A stretch of DNA of 35,350 bases, taken from the NCBI GenBank assembly GCA_020059605.1, contig JAGVBT010000156.1, positions 1-35,350 on the forward strand. The letters run 5' to 3'. The notes under the pieces are model-generated. The model searched no databases. It was not told the DNA's origin and saw nothing but the letters and a program-made list of their open reading frames with translations. The translations under genes and the position numbers were made by a program. Below are positions 1 through 6,287 of the stretch, piece by piece (position 1 is the stretch's first letter; every line of letters starts with the position of its first letter). Source of the stretch: Deltaproteobacteria bacterium (GTDB lineage Bacteria; Desulfobacterota; BSN033; UBA1163).

Positions 1-216
1 AAGGTTACCGCTCTAAATCTTTGGGAAGCGTCTTATTATCCTTTGACAGGCTGCTTCCCGGCAAGCCGCCCACCCGACCGCCCCTCCCCCTTTTCAAAAG
101 GTCGGTTTTTCATATTACGACACAGTCTCCTCGGGACAGGGAAGATTTCGCAGGTGAAATCCATGCTGATTTTTTATGGCTGAAACTCCAAACGACTTCA
201 GAACAATTCAACTTAG
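1..216. other. left-edge region with no supported gene
   Basis: Nothing coding is convincing downstream of rsmB; the short open frames here are low-complexity and show no family motif. The only structure noted is a plus-strand 6-bp stem, CCGACC (74-79) with GGTCGG (100-105), followed by five T. It could be a weak terminator for a plus-strand gene lying left of the window, but the 20-nt loop makes it poor. Confidence 0.3.
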
Positions 217-1587
217 TCAACAACGTCCCTGTTTTTTCATTCGTGCTATAAAAAAGCCGTCCATTTCGGTTTTGTGGGGGATGGTGTTTAGGTATCCGCC
301 TTTGATCAAGGGACCGCATATCTCAGGAAGACAACCGGCGATCGGATCCAGTTGGAATTCGGGGTGTGCCTTCAGAAAATTTTCGACCGCTTCTTCATTC
401 TCCTCGCGAAAAACCGTGCAGGTGCTGTAGACGAGAAGGCCTCCGTTTTTCACATACCCCGAGAGATGATCCAAAATCGCCGACTGCAATGTGCTCAATC
501 GCTTGATATCCGCCTCTCCCTTCCTCCACTTCAAATCCGGATTCTTCCGGAGCGTTCCAAAACCGGAACAGGGAACATCAGCGAGGAGGCGATCAAATGT
601 CATCCCTTCCGGGACAGGAAGAGGCCGGGTGGCGTCTCCCTTCAATCTTTTCACAGTCGTTACTCCCAACCGTTTACACAGCTCCCCGATCAGGGCTAAC
701 TTATCACTGGTGAGGTCCAGGGCATAAACCTCCCCCTTATTTTCCATCCGCTGGGCGATGTGCGTTGTCTTCCCCCCGGGTGCGGCGCAAGCATCAAGGA
801 TGCTCTCGCCTGGTTTCGGATCCAGGACCCTTGTTACCAGTTGAGAGGCCTCATCCTGGATAATGAAAAGACCCTCGTTGAGAAAAGGCAGCTCGGAGAG
901 AGGGGGAGGATCGGCCAGCAGAATCCCTTCCGGTGAAAAGGACCCTGGAAGAACGGTCAACCCCTTGTCCCTCAATCTCTCCATCAGCTCTTCCCTGCCC
1001 ATCTTTAATGTATTGGTCCGGAGGGTGACGGTTGAAATACGATTATTGAACGAACAGACGTTCAACGTTTCTTCAACCCCCATCTCTGCAATCCATCTCC
1101 GGACCAACCAGAGAGGATGGGACTGGGTTACGGAGAGATGAAGGACCGGGTCTTGAGCGATCTCCGGCTCACGAATCTCCTCCCTCCTCCGGAGAAAGGA
1201 GCGGAGGACGGCATTGACAAAACCGCCTCCTCCGGAGCCCCGGTGTCTCTTGGCCAACTCGACCGACTCATTCACCGCTGCCGAAACAGGGGTCCGGGTC
1301 AGGAACCGGATTTGGTAGAGTCCGAGGCGCAGGATATTGAGTGTCTCCGGTTCGATCTTCTGGAAGGGAATCGTTGAGAGTTGGCGGATTGTCCAGTCAA
1401 GGCGCTCCCTCCACCGGAGGACTCCATAGGTTAACTCCGTGAGGAAAGCCCGATCAAGAGAAGTGAGGTGCCGGTATCTTTTGAAGGAATCGTTTAAGAG
1501 TCTATCAGGATGACGATCCGCCTTTTCCACCTGCCCGAGGATTTCAAGGCAGATCGTCCTCGGACTCTTTTTTTTGAAGTTCCCCAT
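217..1587 (-). CDS. rsmB: 16S rRNA (cytosine-967-C5)-methyltransferase RsmB
   Basis: SAM-dependent m5C methyltransferase acting on 16S rRNA C967 (E. coli numbering). The 456 aa contain an N-terminal NusB-like RNA-binding domain (about 1-150) and a Rossmann methyltransferase domain. Seen motifs are the SAM loop DACAAPGGK (265-273), motif IV PCSG with Cys340, and motif VI STC with Cys390, which matches the nucleophile position of E. coli RsmB (Cys389). Length is normal for the family. It is the last gene of the minus-strand cluster, 86 nt after htpX. The ATG at 1587 has no Shine-Dalgarno and lies in a small hairpin (CCCAT-CCTT-ATGGG), so initiation may be weak or structure-dependent; that part is inference. 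Confidence 0.95.
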   Translation of the reverse strand: MGNFKKKSPRTICLEILGQVEKADRHPDRLLNDSFKRYRHLTSLDRAFLTELTYGVLRWRERLDWTIRQLSTIPFQKIEPETLNILRLGLYQIRFLTRTPVSAAVNESVELAKRHRGSGGGGFVNAVLRSFLRRREEIREPEIAQDPVLHLSVTQSHPLWLVRRWIAEMGVEETLNVCSFNNRISTVTLRTNTLKMGREELMERLRDKGLTVLPGSFSPEGILLADPPPLSELPFLNEGLFIIQDEASQLVTRVLDPKPGESILDACAAPGGKTTHIAQRMENKGEVYALDLTSDKLALIGELCKRLGVTTVKRLKGDATRPLPVPEGMTFDRLLADVPCSGFGTLRKNPDLKWRKGEADIKRLSTLQSAILDHLSGYVKNGGLLVYSTCTVFREENEEAVENFLKAHPEFQLDPIAGCLPEICGPLIKGGYLNTIPHKTEMDGFFIARMKKQGRC

Positions 1588-1673
1588 AAGGATGGGACTT
1601 CCCGGGGACTAAATATCATCCAAATTGTGCTCTGCTCCCCCTTCCCGGGGCCGGGCGGCAGGGCATTTGCCGG

Positions 1674-2528
1674 TCAAACCGTTCCCGTTCTCGCCATCGC
1701 TTCAAGCCTGGCAATGCGTTCTCCGATGGGAGGGTGGGTGCTGAACAACGACAAAACGCCTCCCCCGCTTAAAGGATTAACGATAAACATATGGGCGGTC
1801 GATGGATTGGCCTCCATCGGAATTCGCCGGGCTGCTGTTTCTAATTTACCGAGCGCTTTTGAAAGCGAGAGGGGATGGCTGAGGCGGGCCCCGCCCTGGT
1901 CGGCCAGATACTCCCTGGAGCGCGAAATCGCCATCTGGATGAGAACCGCGGCGATAGAAGCAACTATCGTGGAAAGAAGGACGAAGAGGACGTTTCCTCC
2001 TCCGCCTCTTTCGTCCGAGCGGCCTCCTCCGAAGATGGCTCCCCAGCGGGCCATGGAAGCGAGCATGCCGATGGCGCCCGCAATCGTGGCCGCAATCGTG
2101 CTGATGAGGATATCCCTGTGCTTGATATGGGAGAGTTCATGGCCGATGACTCCGGTCAGCTCCTCTTTTGAGAGGATGCGCATCAGCCCGGTCGTCACGG
2201 CAACGGCCGCATGTTCAGGGTTTCTTCCCGTGGCAAACGCATTGGGGGTATTGTTTTCCATGACATAAACCTTGGGCATCGGCATCCCGGCCTTGTTCGT
2301 CAATTCGGATACCATCCGGTGAAGCTCCGGGGCGTCCTGAGAGGAGACTTCCTTGGCTCCATACATTCTGAGCACAATCTTATCGCTGAACCAGTAAGCA
2401 AAGAAGTTCATCAGGCCGGCAAAGATAAAGGCAACCATCGCCCCGTTCTTTCCCCCGATCGCGGTCCCTACCAGGATGAAAAGCCCGGTTAACAGCAGCA
2501 TTAAAAGAAACGTCTTGAAATGATTCAT
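1674..2528 (-). CDS. htpX: HtpX-type membrane zinc metalloprotease
   Basis: M48-family membrane protease involved in quality control of inner-membrane proteins (family knowledge). The zinc-binding HELSH motif is at 130-134 and the third ligand Glu206 lies in SREYLAD. Hydrophobic segments lie near 5-25 and 30-50, with two more around 143-200. Length (284 aa) is typical. I start at the ATG at 2528: a GGAGG at 2541-2545 sits 12 nt upstream, while the alternative in-frame TTG at 2540 directly abuts that GGAGG with no spacing. A strong promoter (2559-2587) just upstream means htpX can be expressed independently of the genes before it. It lies between DUF116 and rsmB. Confidence 0.93.
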   Translation of the reverse strand: MNHFKTFLLMLLLTGLFILVGTAIGGKNGAMVAFIFAGLMNFFAYWFSDKIVLRMYGAKEVSSQDAPELHRMVSELTNKAGMPMPKVYVMENNTPNAFATGRNPEHAAVAVTTGLMRILSKEELTGVIGHELSHIKHRDILISTIAATIAGAIGMLASMARWGAIFGGGRSDERGGGGNVLFVLLSTIVASIAAVLIQMAISRSREYLADQGGARLSHPLSLSKALGKLETAARRIPMEANPSTAHMFIVNPLSGGGVLSLFSTHPPIGERIARLEAMARTGTV

Positions 2529-2558
2529 CGCTTCGATCAACCTCCTATAGATATCTAA

Positions 2559-2587
2559 ATATTAATGATGTGTTGACCTTTTGTCAA
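2559..2587 (-). promoter_or_regulatory. sigma70-type promoter of htpX
   Basis: On the minus strand, TTGACA (2587-2582), a 17-bp spacer, then TAATAT (2564-2559). The -35 box is perfect and the -10 matches 4 of 6. The predicted RNA starts near 2552, leaving a leader of about 24 nt that contains the GGAGG at 2541-2545. The -35 lies immediately after the DUF116 stop codon. Confidence 0.65.
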
Positions 2588-2588
2588 A

Positions 2589-3359
2589 TCATTCCGGAAG
2601 GGATCGGGGTCCCAGGAGGTCCAGCAGGGCAGATTTCACTTTTTGAATATCGGCTTTGGTATTGATACAGGGACCATAAGGCCGTTCGTTCAGGATACCA
2701 ATTACCGGAATGGGGTAGGCATCCTGGATGCCGCTTGTCAGATCGAGCTCGCAGGCCACGGCTACAATGGCTTCGGGCCTGTTTTCGACGATGATTCTCC
2801 GGGCCAGTGTTCCTCCGGTTGCGACCGCAATCTTTGCCTGATACCGGTCGGCCAGCTCGATCAGTTCTTTGATTTCGCATTTGCCGCAGCCCTTGCAGTT
2901 TTTGACGTTGCCGGTGATTTTAATCTGGCAGTCGAAATCCTGGATGCAATGCGGAAGGAGAAGGAGGAGTCGTCCGGGCCCTGCATGGTGATGGTTCAAC
3001 CGGACGAGATGGTTGTTCAGTTCGATGAAAGACTGCTGCACCCTTTCCTTCGAAACCCCAACCATCTTTCCCATCAGAATCATGAAGGGAAACAGGATCT
3101 TTGCCAAAATCCCCCTCAGCTTTTGAGAAAAGAGGATGTCCTTGCCCCGGAGGATGGTAAAGATGAGGAGAAGGCCGCCGGAGAACATGAGCAAGACAAA
3201 GACGGCAAGGATGAGGCTGTAAAAGAATGGCAGGGAGGAATGGATTGTCTTCAATCCTACCAGAGGGACATACCAGAGGAGAAAGGTGAGAAGAGAGAGA
3301 ATCAGACACGTCAGGACCAGCAGTCCGATGAAGATTCTTTTTTTAGGCGTAGGGTCCAA
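2589..3359 (-). CDS. DUF116 membrane protein with cysteine cluster
   Basis: Member of the uncharacterised DUF116 family (256 aa). Two hydrophobic segments (about 9-35 and 45-70) are followed by a soluble domain with conserved cysteines: Cys138, Cys144, then a C-x2-C-x2-C cluster at 155/158/161, and Cys203 and Cys231. That pattern suggests a metal or Fe-S site, which is inference. Start is the TTG at 3359, preceded by AAAAAGG at 5-nt spacing; no better upstream start is seen. It sits 62 nt downstream of fmt, in the same place as DUF116 genes of other deltaproteobacteria (from memory), between the formylation/deformylation genes and rsmB. Function is not known. Confidence 0.85.
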   Translation of the reverse strand: MDPTPKKRIFIGLLVLTCLILSLLTFLLWYVPLVGLKTIHSSLPFFYSLILAVFVLLMFSGGLLLIFTILRGKDILFSQKLRGILAKILFPFMILMGKMVGVSKERVQQSFIELNNHLVRLNHHHAGPGRLLLLLPHCIQDFDCQIKITGNVKNCKGCGKCEIKELIELADRYQAKIAVATGGTLARRIIVENRPEAIVAVACELDLTSGIQDAYPIPVIGILNERPYGPCINTKADIQKVKSALLDLLGPRSLPE

Positions 3360-3421
3360 GTTAACCTTTTTAGTTCGGAGTAAAAGAATTTAATTCTCCG
3401 AACCCCGAACTCCGAACTCAA
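3360..3421. repeat. fmt-DUF116 spacer with TTCGGAGT words
   Basis: The 62-bp spacer is built of near-copies of the word TTCGGAGT and its complement ACTCCGAA. CGGAG and CTCCG flank an inner AGAAT/ATTCT inverted repeat, so the spacer can form a hairpin. There is no T-tract, so it is not a standard terminator. The same word recurs at 5651-5658 and 5704-5711. Confidence 0.55.
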
Positions 3422-4363
3422 TTACTGAAAGATTGTGCCGATAGGAATGCGATGCCCTGAGAGGAAATCCCGGACATTCATCCTTCTCTTTCCCTCCGGT
3501 TGAACCTCACTGATCAGGAGGGAACCGCTCCCGGTCCGGACCTCAATAAAATCGGACCCCACCCAGGCCACAGATCCTTCTGCGCCGCGAGATTCTTCCG
3601 TTCGAACCTCTCCCCGGTAGATCTTCACGAGACGGTCGTTCCAGCGGGTAAAGGCCGCCGGCCACGGATTAAGTGCACGGATCTGAAGATGAATCTCCTC
3701 TGCCGGCCTTTTCCAATCGATTCGGCCATCCTCTTTCTTGAGGGGAGGAGCATAAGTAGCCTTCGAATGATCCTGGGGAAGAGGGCGGATCAGGCCTCCC
3801 TTCATCTTTTCCACCGTCTCTGCCAGCAATCGCCCGCCAAGAGAGGACAACTTTTCCTGGAGTGTCTCTCCGTTATCTTCCCGCTCAATCGGGATCTCGG
3901 TTTGCGCCAGGATGTCTCCTGTATCCATCCCCTCGTCCATCATCATGGTAGTAACCCCGGTGACCCGCTCTCCTCTGAGGATCGCCCGGGCAATCGGAGC
4001 CGCTCCGCGATAGAGGGGCAGAAGCGAAGCATGCACATTGACTGCTCCGAACCGGGGGATCCCGAGAAGGGCCCCGGGCAAGAGTTGACCGAAGGCCACG
4101 ACGACCAGAAGGTCAGGCCCGAACCTTTTCATAGTCTCCAGAAAGGCGTCTTCCTTCACCTTCTCCGGCTGGAGCGGGATGAGTCCATATTCGAGGGCAC
4201 GCTCTTTGACCGGGGAGGGACTCTTCTTTCGCCCCCTTCCCTTCTCCCGGTCCGGCTGGGTCACCACGGCAATGACTTCATCCGGCCCTTCGAAAAGCTT
4301 TTTTAACGAAGGGAGGGCAAACGCAGGGGTTCCAAAAAAAACGATACGCCAGGAAGATACCAT
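3422..4363 (-). CDS. fmt: Methionyl-tRNA formyltransferase
   Basis: Transfers the formyl group from 10-formyl-THF to initiator Met-tRNA. The 313 aa comprise an N-terminal formyltransferase Rossmann domain (about 1-205) and a C-terminal OB-like tRNA-binding domain. Catalytic residues fit the E. coli triad with a three-residue offset: Asn109, His111 (in NVHASLLP) and Asp147 (in MDTGD). The folate-loop motif YRGAAPI is intact. Its ATG at 4363 overlaps the TAA of def by one base (TAATG), and an AAGG lies 6 nt upstream inside def. Translation of deformylase and formyltransferase is therefore probably coupled. Confidence 0.97.
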   Translation of the reverse strand: MVSSWRIVFFGTPAFALPSLKKLFEGPDEVIAVVTQPDREKGRGRKKSPSPVKERALEYGLIPLQPEKVKEDAFLETMKRFGPDLLVVVAFGQLLPGALLGIPRFGAVNVHASLLPLYRGAAPIARAILRGERVTGVTTMMMDEGMDTGDILAQTEIPIEREDNGETLQEKLSSLGGRLLAETVEKMKGGLIRPLPQDHSKATYAPPLKKEDGRIDWKRPAEEIHLQIRALNPWPAAFTRWNDRLVKIYRGEVRTEESRGAEGSVAWVGSDFIEVRTGSGSLLISEVQPEGKRRMNVRDFLSGHRIPIGTIFQ

Positions 4364-4878
4364 TAAACGCCTTCTTCTTTTCGTTTCTCCTTCTTCAGCT
4401 TATTCCGATAGATCTCTCTCTTTAACCGGCTGATTCGATCGAGAATGAGCACTCCGTTGAGATGATCGAGCTCATGCTGAAGGGCAATGGCCAGGATCCC
4501 GTCTCCCGAAACCTCGATCTCCTCTCCCTCGGGTGAAAACCCTCTGACCAGAATTTTCTCTTTCCTCTTCACCTTTTCTGAACAATCGGGAACACTCAGG
4601 CATCCCTCCTCGTGTTCGATCTCCCCCTCTTCGGAGACGATTTCGGGATTAATCATGGCGAATAAATCTTTCTCGGGATCGATGGGGCCGACATCGACCA
4701 CGATCACTCTTTTGGGAATGCCCACCTGGCAGGCAGCCATCCCGATCCCGTTTGACCGATACATTGTCTCCACCATATCCCGGACCAATTGCTTCACACC
4801 CCCGTCGATCCGGTCCACCTCCTGGCACCGTTTCTTCAACATGGGATGGGGATATTTGAGAATCTCGAGAACTGCCAC
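4363..4878 (-). CDS. def: Peptide deformylase
   Basis: Metallo-deformylase that removes the N-formyl group from nascent proteins, the counterpart of fmt downstream. All three family motifs are present in 171 aa: motif I GIGMAACQ (44-51), motif II EGCLS with Cys93, and motif III QHELDHL with His135, Glu136 and His139. Motif I has Cys50 where Pro is more usual, a variant that should not affect the metal site. The start is a GTG at 4878. Its GGAGGAGG ribosome-binding site overlaps the lgt stop region, with the lgt TAG ending 5 nt upstream. A lysine-rich C-terminal tail follows residue 150. Confidence 0.97.
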   Translation of the reverse strand: MAVLEILKYPHPMLKKRCQEVDRIDGGVKQLVRDMVETMYRSNGIGMAACQVGIPKRVIVVDVGPIDPEKDLFAMINPEIVSEEGEIEHEEGCLSVPDCSEKVKRKEKILVRGFSPEGEEIEVSGDGILAIALQHELDHLNGVLILDRISRLKREIYRNKLKKEKRKEEGV

Positions 4879-4883
4879 CTTCC

Positions 4884-5648
4884 CTACCTCCTCCGCTTCC
4901 TCCCCAAATAGGATAACATAAAAAGGGAGGAAACGGCTAAAAAGATTCCTATTCCCTGGGAGGTGGAAAAAGCCCCTCCGAAGAGAACCCCTCTTGGATC
5001 ATCTCTCAGAAATTCGATCAAGAAGCGAACGATCGAGTAAAGGAGGATAAAAAGTGAGAAGAGTTGGCCGTCAAAAGCCTTTCTTTTCCTCTTCCAGTTG
5101 AGAAAAAAGAAGATGGCAAGACTGCCTGCAGCCTCGTAGATCTGCGTAGGATGGAGGTGGACATTGAGACGGGCCAACGAGTTGGGATCGCTAAAGACAA
5201 TTCCCCAGGGAAGAGAGGTCTCTTTCCCGTAACAGCAACCCGCAAAAAAACAGCCGATCCTTCCGAAAAAAAGCCCCAGGGCAATGGAGGGTGAAAGGAG
5301 ATCGGTACATTTCCATACCGGAAGCCGGTTCCATGCCAGGGTGGCGATCGAGACGGCGGCCGCCAGGAGGAACCCTCCGTAGAAGACCAGTCCTCCTTCC
5401 CATATCCTGAAGATCTGCAGCGGGTGGTCCCGGAAGAAATCAAAATTGACCAGAACGAAGAGCAGCCTCGCTCCGATGATCGCCGACACCACCATCCAGA
5501 AAAGGAGATCGACTAATTTCTCAAAGGGAATCCCCTCTTCCCGGGTCCTCTTCGCGGCAAGGAGAGAGCCCGCGATGAAAGCAACGGCGATGAAGACCCC
5601 GTAAGCATAAATATTAAAACTTCCCAGGCGAAAAAGGATTGGATGCAT
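4884..5648 (-). CDS. lgt: Prolipoprotein diacylglyceryl transferase
   Basis: Inner-membrane enzyme that moves diacylglycerol from phosphatidylglycerol to the lipobox cysteine of prolipoproteins. The 254 aa have about seven hydrophobic segments. The Lgt signature GRIGCFFAGCCYG (129-141) carries the essential Arg130. FYGG (89-92), HPTQIYEA (166-173) and the C-terminal RFLIEFLRDDPRG (208-220) are also present. It is encoded directly upstream of def and 93 nt after lspA, so the lipoprotein diacylation and signal-cleavage enzymes are together. The ATG at 5648 has no clear Shine-Dalgarno; the upstream spacer is filled with hairpins. Confidence 0.96.
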   Translation of the reverse strand: MHPILFRLGSFNIYAYGVFIAVAFIAGSLLAAKRTREEGIPFEKLVDLLFWMVVSAIIGARLLFVLVNFDFFRDHPLQIFRIWEGGLVFYGGFLLAAAVSIATLAWNRLPVWKCTDLLSPSIALGLFFGRIGCFFAGCCYGKETSLPWGIVFSDPNSLARLNVHLHPTQIYEAAGSLAIFFFLNWKRKRKAFDGQLFSLFILLYSIVRFLIEFLRDDPRGVLFGGAFSTSQGIGIFLAVSSLFMLSYLGRKRRR

Positions 5649-5650
5649 CG

Positions 5651-5737
5651 TTCGGAGTTAAGGGTTCGCCTCCCCGCCGCACAAGGCCTTGGCAGGCGGG
5701 GGGTTCGGAGTAGGGAACGGTTTAAAATCGTTCCCTA
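5651..5737. repeat. compound hairpin element between lspA and lgt
   Basis: The lspA-lgt spacer holds two inverted repeats. CCCCGCC (5672-5678) pairs with GGCGGGG (5695-5701) around an AAGGCCTT core, and the pair is flanked by direct copies of TTCGGAGT (5651-5658 and 5704-5711). Next, TAGGGAACG (5711-5719) pairs perfectly with CGTTCCCTA (5729-5737) around a 9-nt A/T-rich loop. Neither stem has a T-tract. It may stabilise or attenuate the polycistronic message, or be a short dispersed repeat; that is inference. Confidence 0.6.
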
Positions 5738-5741
5738 CAGG

Positions 5742-6239
5742 TCACGAAGAAGTTTTTAACCTTTTTTTATCGTGAACCAAAAGCTCGAGGAGCATCAGGC
5801 CGATGCCGATCGTAATGGCTGAATCGGCCACATTGAAGGCGGGCCAGTGATGGGAGAACAGGTGAAAATCGAGGAAATCGACCACCTCTCCGTATCGGAT
5901 CCGGTCGATGAGATTTCCAACCGCTCCGCTCAGAATGAGAGAAAGCGACAGGGAGAGGGTCCGCTCGTGTTCTTTCAGCCGATACAGGAGATAAATAAGA
6001 ATGCCGACCGCCATCAGAGAGACCGAAACGAAAAAGAAGGTTCCGACCCCTCCCTTCTCTCCTCCCAGGATCCCGAAGGCCCCGCCGGAATTTCTGAGGT
6101 GCGTGAGGTTGAAGAATCCATCCACTACCTTGATCGTTTGGTGGAGGGGGATGTCCTGCTCGACCCGGTACTTGGTATACTGGTCCAGCCCGAGGATCAA
6201 TACAAAACTAATCAACAGCACCCAGTATTTACGCTTCAT
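5742..6239 (-). CDS. lspA: Lipoprotein signal peptidase (signal peptidase II)
   Basis: Aspartyl membrane protease that cleaves the signal peptide of diacylated prolipoproteins. The 165 aa have four hydrophobic segments. The conserved blocks NSGGAFGI (50-57), GNLIDR (108-113), VVDF (119-122) and FNVADS (135-140) are all present. The catalytic dyad by family alignment is Asp121 and Asp139. It lies 48 nt downstream of ileS, the common ileS-lspA arrangement, and precedes lgt. The ATG at 6239 has only a weak upstream purine stretch because the spacer is occupied by ATTCCGC tandem words. Confidence 0.96.
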   Translation of the reverse strand: MKRKYWVLLISFVLILGLDQYTKYRVEQDIPLHQTIKVVDGFFNLTHLRNSGGAFGILGGEKGGVGTFFFVSVSLMAVGILIYLLYRLKEHERTLSLSLSLILSGAVGNLIDRIRYGEVVDFLDFHLFSHHWPAFNVADSAITIGIGLMLLELLVHDKKRLKTSS

Positions 6240-6248
6240 TGTTTAAAT

Positions 6249-6283
6249 CCGCATTCCGCATTCCGCATTCCGAAATCCGCATT
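6249..6283. repeat. ATTCCGC tandem-word array between ileS and lspA
   Basis: The 48-bp spacer contains about three tandem copies of the heptamer ATTCCGC followed by the variant words GAAATCCGCATT. A similar array is at 17756-17787 between ktrB and ktrA. It is non-coding and fills the place where an lspA ribosome-binding site would be expected. Confidence 0.7.
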
Positions 6284-6287
6284 GGTG

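Noticed and set aside
52..80. TTGACA near the left edge as a promoter
   Set aside because: The position 17 bp downstream is CCGCCC-like, and no plus-strand gene follows.
1510..2268. 252-codon plus-strand open frame
   Set aside because: Shadow of rsmB and htpX on the opposite strand, with no motif.
2643..3383. 246-codon plus-strand open frame
   Set aside because: Opposite to DUF116; acidic and low-complexity, and the cysteine-cluster family match is on the minus strand.
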